64,000 nucleotides of DNA from Oxytricha trifallax (lineage: Eukaryota; Ciliophora; Spirotrichea; Sporadotrichida; Oxytrichidae). Of the stretch, positions 1-13,113 are shown in pieces; the first letter of the stretch is position 1; each line of letters begins with the position of its first letter. The stretch is from the NCBI GenBank assembly GCA_000711775.1, contig ARYC01017081.1:222224-286223 (forward strand), given 5' to 3'. A program made the position numbers and the translations under genes. The notes beneath the pieces were generated by a model, which made no database searches, had not been told where the DNA came from, and worked only from the letters and a program-made list of their open reading frames with translations.

Positions 1-414
1 TAATCCATCAATTTTTCTTATATGTTTTATTATATTCACAATTTTAATTAATATAGATAAAAATTATAATCATAAATTTTAGAGAATCCCTGGTTCTTTT
101 TATCAATTTTTAATTTTAGATCTTTCTCATTTCAATTATACTTGCTAAATATAATAAAATATATTGAAAACAAATATGATAGTCATATATAAAAGTACCT
201 TTCTTTAATAAATACATTCAAGAACAGTACAATAATCTTCTATTTTAATTAATTTGTAAAAGATCATCATTCAATGTATTATTAAATAGTTAAAACATAT
301 TATTATATATATTAACTTTAATATTTATATTATTTTTAATTATTATTATTTTCAAATAAAAATTCATCTTAAAGAATAATATTAACATCTGAAAGCTTTA
401 ATATTCTCTTTCAA

Positions 415-720
415 ATGTTTCTTCGAATAATCTTAGCAGTGAACTTGATAATGTGTTTAAAAATGGGTTATTTCTGCACCAAAAAGTACAATTATGGCTT
501 TACAACGGTAAGTAATGAAAATAGATGTATTTGATATTAATTTTATAAATTTTGAAATTAAAAATATTAAAAAAAAAGCTTAGTTAAATAGTAATTTTTA
601 TTTTATAATGAAATTAAAATTTTTTTATCTAAATAAATATCATTATTTTAATAAATTTACTAATCTATTTATTGCTAAGCTGGTTACGCTGTAAATTCGA
701 CTTACTCTTTATGAAAAGAT
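415..720 (+). CDS. possible small secreted protein (two exons)
   Basis: An ATG at 415 opens 31 codons with a positively charged start and a long hydrophobic run, like a signal peptide. They end exactly at a GTAAGT donor at 508. A plausible acceptor (CTAAG) ends at 679, after which a more GC-rich stretch continues in frame. No family was recognised and the downstream end is unclear because the AT content rises again. It could be a chance frame. Low confidence. Confidence 0.22.
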
Positions 721-1067
721 AAAAAAAAAAACTAAATATTTTATCTTAAAATCCTTAAAACTTTTATTATACAAATATAAAAGGGATATTTTCTATTCAA
801 TATAAATAATTAAACCCGCATCTTTCCTGTTGTTTCAATAAATGTGAAACAATAATAATAATAAGGCATTTGTAAAAATTTAATTATATGAGAATATTTG
901 TAAATATTTAAGAACATCTTGTAGTATATCAATAATAGGTATTGCTTTAAATTCAAGTTATAGTACTAATGTGTACTTATATTATTATGCTTACATTTAA
1001 ATTTCTTTACAAGAGGTGGTAAGAGTAAAAAGGATATTTTTTAAATATAATAATTTATTGATGTAAT

Positions 1068-4000
1068 TCAAAACTTTAAATTTTTAGTTTTTTGATATTT
1101 TCCCTGCTAATCTGATTTTATATTTATTTAATATGGATATAAGTTATTCCTTAAGCTATAAGCCAATTATCTCTGTAGCGAATATTGACACTCAAGAAAT
1201 TTGAAAACATTAAAAAGTTAGAAACTGAGCGGAAAATTGCGAAATATTAAATACTCTTTCTTCAGATAATTTATAAACAAAGTATTGTTTTGTAGCTTCA
1301 GTTAAATCGACTTGTCAAGGACTTCTAAAAACAACTCTAAGACTCTTAATTCTTGGTAACCGCAACTAATGTTATCTATATGATATATTTTTTAAGTTTA
1401 TACAAAAATTGACAATCTTAAGAAAAAATTTTCCTCTATATAATATTCTTCTCGAACTTTATATTCAATCTTTTGCATGCTGGTTAAGAAATTTCTTGCC
1501 AAGTTTATTAATTGACTTCTATTTGACTAACTTCAGCTGCTTCAATATACATGGTTAAATTCTATTTGGATCTATCCAACTTCTATATGATTTTCGAACA
1601 TTATTCTATTTTGGCATTTTGTTAACTAGCGTTAGAGATCTCTATTCTGCGAAAAGGATAAGATGGACTTATGGTTCGGGATTGAAAGTTGTTTTAGTAA
1701 AGGGTATTCATATGTGAAGTTGGATTTGAAGAACTCATGCCATCAGAAAAAGGACCACTACCTCCGCCCACAGATTATTAATTTAAGTACTGGTTTCCAT
1801 ATTAACTTAAAGTGGAAGGTCTTCCTGAATATTCTTAATACTGGCTTCTCTGTCCATAATAATTACCATCCTCAAGTATTAAGTTCAGAGTTAAAAATTA
1901 ACTATCGTCAATCCTTATCGGGTCATTCTTAACTTAATACTACTACTATTGCCCATTGTTATTTTTGAAAAACTAGTACATTAAATTATTCTAATTGTCT
2001 TAAGTGTTCCTTGAGCCAATATGACTTGCTTCTAGCTTATCTCCTCTCTAATCTTTCACATCACTATTGAATTAGCTGCTTTAGAGGTCTTATCTAGTAT
2101 TTCCTATTTCATCAATCACATTAAAATCCTCGTTTTGGCTTTATCTTTGCATGTTTGAGTTAGAGACTAATTCATCACTAACTTATAAAGAAGACATTAG
2201 TTGTTACTATGTGCTTGCTTTCGGGTCATATAGATTGGCTTTTCCTAACTCATCAAGCAATTCTTAATCTTAAATAGTGCCATTATAAGCAAACATTAAT
2301 AGTGAGTTAAATTCTGATTTTATTAAATTAATTGGACAACAATACCTAACTTTTGTGCATTCAAGAATTAAGTGCAGCTTTTTTATGGAGTTGTTGTTCC
2401 CATAAACTTCATAAAGTGTCCTCCAGATCCATTTTATAGAGTTCCGCTTGAAATGTTAAATTTTGGCTTCGCATTTCCGGCTGTTGCCTCCTCCCCGTAT
2501 ACTTGCATTCCTTAAACCTTAAGATCCTAGTGTAGCTGAGTGATCTTATTTTTATGTCATTAATTTCTGAATATAGATAAAACGTAAAAATCTTAAGATT
2601 CCATTCCTGGAGCACCTCTCATATGCATAAGTAAGCTCCTTGTGCCGTCATCTATGCTGCTTTTATTATCAAAGTAAACACCTCCTGTACCAGTCAGATT
2701 GTTCGAATTATATGCATTATTAGTGCCTCCTTCTCTCCCTCTTACTGGAATGGGACTCATAAATTTTAAAACTTATAACCCAAACTTCTCTAAATTTTTA
2801 AGCAATAAAACGAATTATTTCAAAACTCTAATGAGTCAAGGTTTTATTGAAAGACACATCTTCCTCTTTGCTCATAGGATTTTAATAGTTTTTCACTTAG
2901 TACTGCTCCAGTCGGATTTAATCTGTTATATGGAATTCTCTCTGAGAATTTCATTGCTCAAATTATTATATTTAAAGCAATAAGGGACGATTTAAATTAT
3001 TCCATAATAATAATAATTGTTTTTATCAACTGATGATCTTAGCGAGTGTTGACCAAACTACATTTTCAGATTTAAATTAATTTTAGTAAATTTAATAATT
3101 AAATAATTTAATTTCTTGAATGAGAAAATATATAAAGTATTTTGTAAATTAGCTTACCTCACTACTTGCACTTTAGGAAATCGATTAAAAATGATTATAT
3201 CCAAATTTATTTGTAACATTTTTCTAATTTGTTAAAACGATTAATTAGTATAGTTTATTTTATATTTAAAAAAATATAACTACATTTATTTGTATTGAGA
3301 GCAGGGACTCTTATAATTTAAGTCTACTAACCTATTCCTCCACTGTTCATTGTATTTTTGGAAAAAAAATTTCCTCCTAAATTGTTAAAATCCTAGATTA
3401 AATTCATCTATCCTTCCATATTTTGAGCTCCGTTCCCGTTGAAACCATTTTGAATTATATAGCTTAAAATATATTAAGTTTCTTTATATAATAATTATAT
3501 TTTACTTCAAATTTTATGATCGCATTTAAATGGCTGTAATTATTAATAATTAAGTTTTTAACATTAAATTTAACAATAATACTCTATCACACAGAACTTC
3601 CAGCAAACAGACCAGGATGAAAGGATTCCTTAGACCTTGCTAAGAAAATAGGGGGCTTGTGAATCTAGAGTCATTCGAGGAGATTGTCTCAAGGAGGAAT
3701 GGTTGACCCATCTACTAAGCTAACATTATTCTACTGTCAAGATTGCCTATATAAAAAAGTTTGTTTAAGTATTGATGTTCATAAATTTTCATAAAATACT
3801 TCATAAATTATGTAAAATCAATGTTTTCATATTAAATGTTATGAAAATCACAGCAAATTAATAGTGATTATCACTACTTTATCTTAAATCTATTTTTAAA
3901 AACTACTAAGAGTTATGTGTTTAGTTTGTAGAAGCTTTAGATTGCTAGGTTTCAAAGGGGATGAACTGTATAATAAAAATTTCCTAAAAGTTTTTTGAAT

Positions 4001-4165
4001 TTATTTAATTAGTTAACAAATATATTCTAGTTCTGTGAGTAATACAACTCACTATAATAAGTTTAGGAAATTAGATTAAATTATATGAATTAATTTACCT
4101 AGCTTGTAAGTTTCTCCTGTGAGTTCGAAGAATCTCTAATCACATTATTTGTCAAAGATTAGTCC
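1068..4165 (-). CDS. Gln/Asn-rich hypothetical protein, multi-exon
   Basis: Not recognised. Read on the minus strand with TAA/TAG as Gln, a chain of coding blocks runs from about 4165 (ending at a GTAAAT donor), through a block with a possible ATG at 3711, a block at about 3460-3310 rich in Asn and Gly, then nearly continuously from 2954 to the TGA at 1068. Frames join through short GT...AG introns: about 55 nt near 2535-2590, and two of 32 nt. The middle third is Q/N/S-rich and low in complexity. The C-terminal about 150 residues are more ordered, with Leu/Phe/Tyr-rich helical text and no transmembrane pattern. The larger gaps between upstream blocks may be IESs rather than introns; I could not fix pointers there. 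The plus-strand frame at 1663 is only the shadow of this gene. Confidence 0.6.
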
Positions 4166-4199
4166 CTGCCTTCTCTTTTATTGTTCTCTATTTTTATAA

Positions 4200-7100
4200 A
4201 AAATATAAGAAATTGCACAAATTACCAATAACTTATTTAACTAATATTTATTTATATATATTTTTTATTTATTATCGATTGAATTGTCTCTTTATTAATT
4301 CTAAGATGAATTGTTCATATATTATGATTAATTGTTGTAGTTGCTGTTATTTTAGAGATTTTTTAGTTTCATATTTATTTTAAATAATATTTGTTAAGAA
4401 ATTAAAATATAAAGACTGAAATTAATAATTTACTATTTTTTAACATTCATTATATTATAGGAATAATCTAATAATTTAAAGACTTTTTTATAACTAAAAT
4501 TAAACTTTATATTTAATAAATAAAATTAGCATAATTAAAATAATGGAATGAATTAAGTACTTTAACAATTATAAAATGTATCAATTAATTATTTATTATA
4601 AAATTTGCAAATTCTATATGATTATCTGATTTCAAGAATTTTCACAATTTATATACTCAAATAAATCCCTAAAATGAAAAATAAATTCTATTTCTACTTA
4701 ATAGTGATTAATAGTCAACTAAAAATTCTAAGTGCAGATAAAAATTTGTTTTATATAAATAAATAATTGCAATTTATAAATATTAGTTTAAATTTGATTA
4801 GATAATATATTATTTAAGATGAATGTAAGTAGTAATATAGAAAATGGACAAGTAGAATAGTAAAAAATTAAAAATTCCAAAAACTTAAATAATTACTAAA
4901 CAAATATTAAATTAGTATCAATTTGGTTAGTTTGCTCATTTAAAAATTTGTTAATCCAATTCTGATTAAAAGTTATTGATTTTAATGCCTATTTTTAATA
5001 ATAAATAAGTAAATATCAAATATTTATAACGACTTGATAAACAAAACATCACTAAAAAAGAATATAATAAATAAAGAAAAATATAATCAAAATTCTAATC
5101 CTCATCAAAATGAGCAAGCCATCTAAGAACATTATTTATTTATGTTTTATAGTGAATATAAATTAATTAAAAATTTTAATTAAATTTATTGATAAGACAC
5201 AAGTGAATAGGAGGCATTACAAATTATGTTGAAAGATCACATCATTTTATTAATTATAGTGTGAAATTATGATAATATTGGTATTTTAATTTAATTTTTC
5301 ATCATTGCAAAGTTGTATGCATAAGGAGAATTAGAGGATTTTACTAATTATTTTTATAAAAATATATTAATAATTCTATATTTTTTACTCTTAAATGTCT
5401 TGAGTAATCATGTAGCATTCTTAAACCACATCCAATAAGATATTTTATCTTTACTTTTATGAATTAAAATTCAAGGAAATTTACTACTTAAATTTTTTAA
5501 TTCATTTTTTTTATGTTTTTAATAGTTTTTAGGAATTTCCAAATCAATTCAAATAAAAAAGGTAAAATAATCTCATAAATATATAATTTTATACATATTT
5601 ATCAAAATAAGTAAATAAAATATATAATCCAATACTGTAAAATGATTCTAATGAGAAAACTCAGTAAATCATAATACATTCCCATCTTGAACCCATAAAT
5701 TTTACCAATATTATTCATTTAATATATAAAGTGAAAAAAATAATAGAAGCAAAAGTATTCTTAATTAATTTTATTTTTTAATAATATTTTATTTATAATT
5801 TGATTTATAGATGTGTAATAATATAACATACTCTAATATTAAAATATTCTATTGTTTTATTATTCAATACTTCATAATAAAAGGATAGTATTTCATTTTT
5901 TATTATTTTGAAATTTGCATAAGTTTCATATTTATCATAAAGTTTTTATTCTAGTTTGATCAAAAATATTTTCAAATTTTTTGTAGAATTTTTAATAAAA
6001 ATTAGATAAATAAATGATTCTCAAAAAAAGTATCAATTAAAATAAATCAGTTTTAATTTTTCAATACCTCTGTTATGGATGTACCAAGAACTAAATCAAT
6101 AGAGTAAATGAAAAATGGTTGTAGCAGCAATTTGATTTTTGATAAATTTATAGAGAAAGAATCTACCATAAATAATACAATAGATTTATATGTATTTTAT
6201 ACAAAATTCAATTTAATTTTTTTAAAAATAAAATAAACTGTTGGTATTTTTATATATATAAATATTTAATAAAATAATATCAAAAATGGAAATACTGGAC
6301 ATTAAATTAATCAATATAATCAACTGAATGGTATTTTGAACCAATAATTGAAAAATAGTTTTGCAGAAGCTGGTAATATTGTATAAATAATATAAGTGCA
6401 AAAATGTTTATCTAAAAATTTTACAGAGATTAAATTTTATATTTCATATAAAAATAGCATGGACCACTTTCAATAATAGAGAAATGTAAATTTTAAATGT
6501 ATATCTTAAAATAACAATGCCAAATAATTTGTAATTTTTGTTTAGACATTTTATATAATAAATTTTCAGACCTACCCATAATTAGAAATTCAAGTAACAA
6601 ATCCTGTAAAAGGTTCACAGTCGTAAATATTACGAATAACTTTTTTTGAGATTTTTTTAACAATATTTATTTAAAACTTTATACTAAATTAAAATCTAAC
6701 TACCAAGCGTTGAGAAAATAGAGGAAGTAATAAACATTAACAAGTAGAGTGTTATTGAGCACATACTTTTGAAAAAAACGTGATTAAAAACTCATGGATA
6801 AATAATATCAAATGCTAAATAAAAATGAACAATTTAGAAATTATACACCAAGCTAACTTGTTTAAAAAGATTTATATTAGTTATTAAATTACTTGATTTT
6901 TGAAAAGTATAGGTGATTTATAGATTTTCCAATTTACTATTTATATTTTCTTAAAGCAACTCAGGAATGATTAATGGAATGAATTAATTTAATCAGCAGT
7001 TGATCGAGAACCCCCTATCGTTACAAAATTACCAGTATTCTCTAATAAAATTGTAATTATATTTATTTCTCTAATAATTATTACTATAAACTTAATTAAT

Positions 7101-7760
7101 TCCCTTTTTTACTTTACATATTAATAGCAAACATCCCTGCTTAACAACTTATAGGAGTAGCTAGACTTAAATACATACTTATAGCAGCAGTTATTTATGC
7201 AAGATAATTTCAGTAAAATGAATTAAAATCAAATGCTAAGCAAAAACTAATTTGCTATCAATCCTCTGTAGCAGAATTTCTAATCCAATGCTTTTTAATT
7301 TATTGAATTAAATTATAAATAAAAAAATTATTGAGAATATTTTATTGTGTATAATTAAAAAAGTAATTATGATTTTTTCTTTAATATAAGTAAAACTTCA
7401 AGCAGTCTTGATTCATTGAGATTGGCATTGTAGTGCAACGATAACCCTCAAATATATTTATTAGCAATTTTTAAACTATATTGGGATATATTATTAATAA
7501 TCTATTTAAGATAATGACCTGGAAAATAATATGCTCACAAAATCATTCAATCAATAATAGCTATTCCCTCATAATAATAATGTCAGTAATTAAGCTAATA
7601 AGTAAATCAATCTCAATTCTATAAATCATTTCCAGAACTAAACCGATAAAAAATATAAATAAATAAGATTTTCTTATTCATTAAGTATTAAGATTTTGCT
7701 TAAATTTTAATTTAATTAATCGATCCAAAATTAGCACTGAACAAAATAATTAGCAATAAT
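4200..7760. other. AT-rich spacer, no gene seen
   Basis: About 3.5 kb of very AT-rich sequence with frequent TGA in all frames. I see no coding block, RNA gene or clear repeat. A few slightly richer patches (around 6970-7010 and 7130-7200) are too short to call. Typical germline spacer or IES-like sequence. Confidence 0.5.
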
Positions 7761-7766
7761 TTTAAT

Positions 7767-9199
7767 ATTACTAAAATACAATTGAATCGGGAAATTATAA
7801 AAATAAATACATAACGTTCATTCATTTAAATATAAACAGCCAAGTATTTGAGTGTAATGTAAATCAAATTTGTGAGCAACTTAACAGGATTCTAGCCATC
7901 TGATTAGTGTGTTTAACTGTTTAATCGTTAATTATAATAATTATCTTAATATTAAAATTTTGATTAATTTAATAAATTCCACTAAACAGATAAGCACACT
8001 AAACAGGGCTCCATTAATCTGTGTATCTGCTCAAAGAGATAAAATGAGCAACTAAACACACTAAACAGATGTCCTGAATGTGTGTATACTGTTTAATGCT
8101 AGTAAATGTAATGAGCAACTAAATAAACTAAACAGATAAAGTATTTTGCGTGTATTAGTTTAATTTAATTTAAAAAGATTAGTAATTGCTCTTAACTCTA
8201 ATGACATTGATGATTCATTTGACTATCTCTCCATTTGCTCCTGATTGCCTTCCTCTTCATTTCCATCGTCAGAGTGCGCGTGTGTATCATCTGCCTTGCT
8301 ACTTTCCACATATCTCTTGTACAGATGTCAAGCTAAGTCCACTCGAGTGAATGGGAACGGTTCGTCTCTTCTATACGATTGTAATTCTAGTTTACAGACT
8401 GTGATCCTCTCCATGAATGCGTCATAATCCTTTACTCTTCTGATCGTAGGGCAGTTGATGGGCCGTGATGTCAATTGAAATGTTCCTGAATGTTATCTAT
8501 GTCTCTCTGAGCTTTACGCCGACTGAGTTACTCTGCTCTCCGCTCAATCAAGGTAGATCTAAATGTGCGATAAGCATCTCTGTGATATTTTCATGCCTTT
8601 TTCAAGATCAGTCCAATATTACTGCTGCTTTGCTGTGGTAAGCTATAGAATGATATGAGTCGTGCATCTATAGTTCATTGGCGGCATCCTTTGAAAAGTA
8701 TCGTAGTTTTATCAGCACCCGATGCAATTCAGATCATAGAGCAAGCCTCGTCCATTACATTGAATATTTAATTTTTTTAATTACTAATCTTTTTAAATTA
8801 AATTAAACTAATACACGCAAAATACTTGATCTGTTTAGTTTATTTAGGTTCTCATTACATTTACTAGCATTAAACAGTATATACACATTCAGGACATCTG
8901 TTTAGTGTGTTTAGTTGCTCATTTTATCTCTTTGAGCAGATACACAGATTAATGGAGCCCTGTTTAGTGTGCTTATCTGTTTAGTGGAATTTATTAAATT
9001 AATCAAAATTTTAATATTAAGATAATTATTATAATTAACGATTAAACAGTTAAACACACTAATCAGATGGCTAGAATCCTGTTAAGTTGCTCACAAATTT
9101 GATTTACATTACACTCAAATACTTGGCTGTTTATATTTAAATGAATGAACGTTATGTATTTATTTTTATAATTTCCCGATTCAATTGTATTTTAGTAAT
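7767..9199. repeat. fold-back element with ~420-bp inverted arms
   Basis: The left arm (7767-8187) is an almost perfect inverted copy of the right arm (8779-9199). The arms contain repeated short motifs such as CTAAACAGAT and GTGTGTTTA. The 591-bp centre (8188-8778) is much more GC-rich than its surroundings and encodes gene fragments on the minus strand. I saw no clear target-site duplication. The structure fits a fold-back transposon or large MITE that captured host sequence; no transposase lies inside. Confidence 0.85.
8190..8760 (-). pseudogene. captured gene fragment inside fold-back element
   Basis: The centre of the fold-back element reads as protein on the minus strand with ciliate code. 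There is an Arg-rich helical block, a shift of frame near 8470, then a block beginning near CPTIRRVKDYDAF that continues to an acidic tail, where GNEEEGNQEQ is followed by Ser-rich text. One in-frame TGA (8328-8330) interrupts this second block, and both sides read well in the same frame. No family was recognised. The shift and the TGA suggest a decayed or truncated host gene, though unresolved introns remain possible. Confidence 0.45.
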
Positions 9200-10780
9200 A
9201 ATAACAATTTATGCTTCAAAATGTGTTATAATATTTCAGATATAGAAAATAAAAATTAATAAATGCTTTATTTTTATTATTTTTATTTTGGAGTTGAGTT
9301 TATTTTTTATATGATTAAATATCTATTAAAACTCAATCTAGACAGAATAAAATTTTTATATTCACATATACTATAATTCATTCACAAATACCAACTGTAA
9401 GATTGGCAACTAATTTTTAGCTTTCAATAGATATAATATATAAAATTAAATTTCACTATAATCTTATAACCTTCATGCCTCCCTTCAATTATAAACACAA
9501 ATTTTAGATAAATTTCTTGATTTAAAATTTTTCTATATTTATAAGAGATAAGCAAAACTTAGATTCCTTTTGAAAGCATGACATTATTTGAGCAGTGGCA
9601 CTCGATCATAAATAAATTTCAAAATCCATTTTCTACAGATCAAAATTTGTAAGATTTCTAAGATTAATTTAATTTATAGAATTAATGAGTAATTACTTTA
9701 ACAAAACGCTTCCCTCAATCAGGAATTATAGAATATTAATGAAGGCCAATAGTCACTTTATATTTATTTTATAATTAAAAAAAATTTCATTTCTAGTTTT
9801 TAATTGGAATTTTTTTTTCCTCCAAATTATTATATAAATACTTTCGTTTTTACCTTTAATGAACCAAAATCCATTCGCTGTTTCAGGATAATCAGATTTT
9901 AGTAAAAAACGATTGTTTAAAATTATAACTATATTTTTCAATATTATAATTTTATATATTAAATCATAAAAACTAATTTATTTATAATGACTTTATATAT
10001 TTTATAAATTGTAAGTGTAAATAACAACTACTATTTTTTACTAACATATAATTTTATAGTGTTGAAAGAATAGATGAAATTGATCATGAAGTTATTAAGG
10101 ATTTCGCAAATTAAAAATCCTAAAATAAAAAATAATAACCAAAGAAAATAAAAACTGAAAAAGCCAATATACCGACATAAAAATAAAATGTGAAAGATAA
10201 TGAAAAATAAACTTAAAGAATGACTAAGAAGAGTCATACTACAAATAATGCTAAGAATATAAATGAACATCATCAAATTAAACTTATTTTAAAAATATTA
10301 TAAATCATATCTTGGATATAATATAAAAATTAAAAAAAAGGATCGTCAATTTATTCAAAGGGTCTTTGCAAGTATTAATAAAAACTGAAAAAAACAAAAT
10401 TTATTTAACTATGTTTTAAAATGATATATTTTTATAGTTTTCCATTTATAAATTGAGTGTTCTAATAAATTCAATATGCTTGTTTTCTAAATACTATGTC
10501 TCTATATATAAATAAAAAATAATGAAAATATAAAACTTATGGACATGAAGTAAAATCTCACTTCTTTATCATTGCCATAGAGTTCTCAAAAATCTAACAC
10601 ATTGCATGTGGGATAAAAGAGCAAAGCTACTTCCAGTACAAATTAAGTTGAAATTCTATCGAATACCCAGAAGAAAATCACTTTATTTTATATTTATAAT
10701 TGCTTAACATACATTTGAGAAAAACGCACTATTCATTTAGATTTTTAATAAATAATTGAATTTAAATATAGAAAAAGTAC
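9200..10780. other. AT-rich spacer
   Basis: Mostly very AT-rich with no sustained coding. A short open patch on the plus strand around 10,540-10,660 could be an upstream exon of the following MPN gene, but I could not join it in frame. Confidence 0.4.
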
Positions 10781-10799
10781 GATTTATACTCACATACAG

Positions 10800-12495
10800 A
10801 AACAGAAAGCGAGATAGGAGATGAAGATTCAGAGGGCGCCAGCTATGAAAAATAGCTCAGCAGATCAGCTGCCTTAAAATCGTTATAGTTGATTACTGAA
10901 ACTAAACTTGAATAACCGGATTAAAATACTGAGAAAATAATTCACCATCATTTGTTAGAGAGTTTATATTATTAAAACTCTTTGTAATTTTATTTGATAC
11001 AAGAACAAAAATCTTGTACTTTAGATTCGAATTTTGAAAAAAAATTATAAAAATGTTAAAAATTTATCTTTTTAAGAGAGTTAGACTGACTTACATCATA
11101 GTAAACGGCCAAAAAGATCAGGGGCTAAAACTAATAGATACTCTGGCTATGATTTAATGATTGGAAGCAGTAGCGCTGGAAAGCATGATCATTCTCATTA
11201 CTAATTGATTCAATATTCAAATTACTAGTCCTTAGCAGCTTAGCCTTTTGTTATCTACATTTCAATAGAGTAATATAAATTTATCGTCTTAATATTTGTA
11301 CAATAGGGCTTAGATCATGCTGAATATTCACTCACATCTAAGTGAATATGAAGTGATTGGGTTTTTGGGAGGCTACTGTTTTGAAAGCCAGACTACAAAT
11401 TAGAAATGTTAGTTATTACTTTTATTATAAGCACTGATTTATAGACCTGATAATCAGCACAGTCATTCCTTGTGATTCATTAATTAAAAATCAAGTTAAA
11501 CGCTAGAAGAACGTGGATTTATGTCCAGTTTCAGCAAATAACCCAAGAATGATCATTCAAAGTAGAGGTCAGTAAGTGCTTGGATAGTACCATAGTCATC
11601 CCTTTTTCCCCGTTAAGCCATCGCTTATTGATATAAGAAATCATGCTGTATACTAAAAGAATTTTGATCTTGAAAATATGCCGTTTGTTGCACTAATTAT
11701 TGGGCCATACAGTACAAAAAACAGAAATGAATCATTGCAAAAGGTGTTTTATTTAATCAAGGAGAAACAGCCGTTTAGTCTGATTTATAAATAAATGCCT
11801 TCTCGCAAGATTAGAAGAGCGCTCGTTCTTGAAATTAAAGAGCTTTTCATAAAGTACAAATCTCACAAAGATAGAATAAATTTAAGAGAGAAGTGGAGTT
11901 CAGGCCAAACTAGAGAAGATAAACTGGTTGATGTCATATATATGATTATTTAGAAAAACATGAAATAAAAGGACAAGAATGATATACAAAATGATCTTGT
12001 GAGTAACCTGAGCTCTATAGATTATCAAAACTTATCTTAAAATAACTTAAATACTTTGAGCACTGCTAGTTCTGAGAGATCTTACTCGAAGAGTAGTGAA
12101 CTCGATAATTACTCTTTCAATGATACTTCAGGGCTTATATTTTTCGTAAATTTATATTGTCTTATGTCAAGCTAAAATTATGAGCCTCAGTTGAATAATT
12201 CTTATAAAATAAATTAATAAGAGAAAAGAGAAACAGTTCAATAATAACAACTAATGGTTTATATAACGCTATAATTTTATAGTTAACAGTTAAAGTTTTG
12301 ATAAATTATCTTTATATATATCTTTAACAACTAACTTTGCCAAAGAATATCTCTTAATAAAATACAGACCTGAAGAAAGGTAGTTACATTAGTATAGAGA
12401 ATGATGAACGAGTTAAAGAGTTCATGATCAAATTGAAAAAATTAATAAAAAAAATTATTTTCAACGAAGAATATGTGCCCAGTGATGAAGAATGA
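10800..12495 (+). CDS. JAMM/MPN+ metalloprotease, MYSM1/MPND-like deubiquitinase
   Basis: Likely a zinc-dependent deubiquitinase; MYSM1 and MPND relatives act on nuclear chromatin. After an acidic, Q-rich N-terminal part (10,800-11,240), an MPN domain begins. A 37-nt intron (GTAATA...AATAG, about 11,266-11,302) joins ...IYISIE to AQIMLNIHSHLSEYEVIG, followed by FLGGY. A second intron of about 36 nt near 11,409-11,443 restores the frame. The metal motif reads GQYHSHPFFPVKPSLID, that is H-x-H-P...S-x-x-D, and the upstream Glu lies in the SEYEVIG strand, so the JAMM residues are all present. A C-terminal Ser/Gln-rich stretch and a last exon (about 12,350-12,495) rich in Lys and acidic residues end at TGA 12,493-12,495. 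No SANT or SWIRM domain was recognised. The 5' end is unresolved. The family call is firm; the substrate is inferred. Confidence 0.82.
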
Positions 12496-12499
12496 GGAT

Positions 12500-13110
12500 C
12501 ATATTAATTTTTATTTTAATTTTTAGTATAAATTGGATTTCAAATGAGTATTTATGAAATATAACCGTAAGACAATTAAATTATACTAATTAAAACTTAA
12601 AGTATATAGCAATTAGATAAATTTGTAAATAAGACAAATTTAATCTCTATGTTATTGACTATTCTACCTAAACATTCTTGCAAAAAAATTGATTAAAAAA
12701 GGTCTTTAAATTTATAATTCGCATTATATTTTTAAATACTTACAGGTTTCAATTTAGAAGAATAATAACAATTTTAAATTTAAAATCTTGCAATTAGTTC
12801 GTTTGTAAAATTGTAAAAATATATATTAATTATATTCAAAAATTTATAAAAAATAGAAATAATTTCTTGCAGTCATGTATTATATACTTAATTAGCTTAC
12901 TTTTAAAAATTACCTTATTTAATTCGAAATTAATATAAGCTTATAGATTTTATAATGTTTTATTTATATGCATATTCATTATATTAGAATGATATCTATA
13001 AAAAATATTCAATCAGTATCTCACTCTATTTTGCTAATTTAAGTTTATTAAAATTAAACAAATTCAGTGATTTCAATTTTAATTATAAATTCCCAATTAA
13101 AAAATTGTTA
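12500..13110. other. AT-rich intergenic spacer
   Basis: Spacer between the 3' ends of two convergent genes (MPN protease and K+ channel). No coding or structured feature seen. Confidence 0.4.
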
Positions 13111-13113
13111 TAC

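Noticed and set aside
1663-1932. Plus-strand 89-aa frame
   Set aside because: It lies antisense to a long minus-strand coding region that reads well only with TAA/TAG as Gln; it is a shadow.
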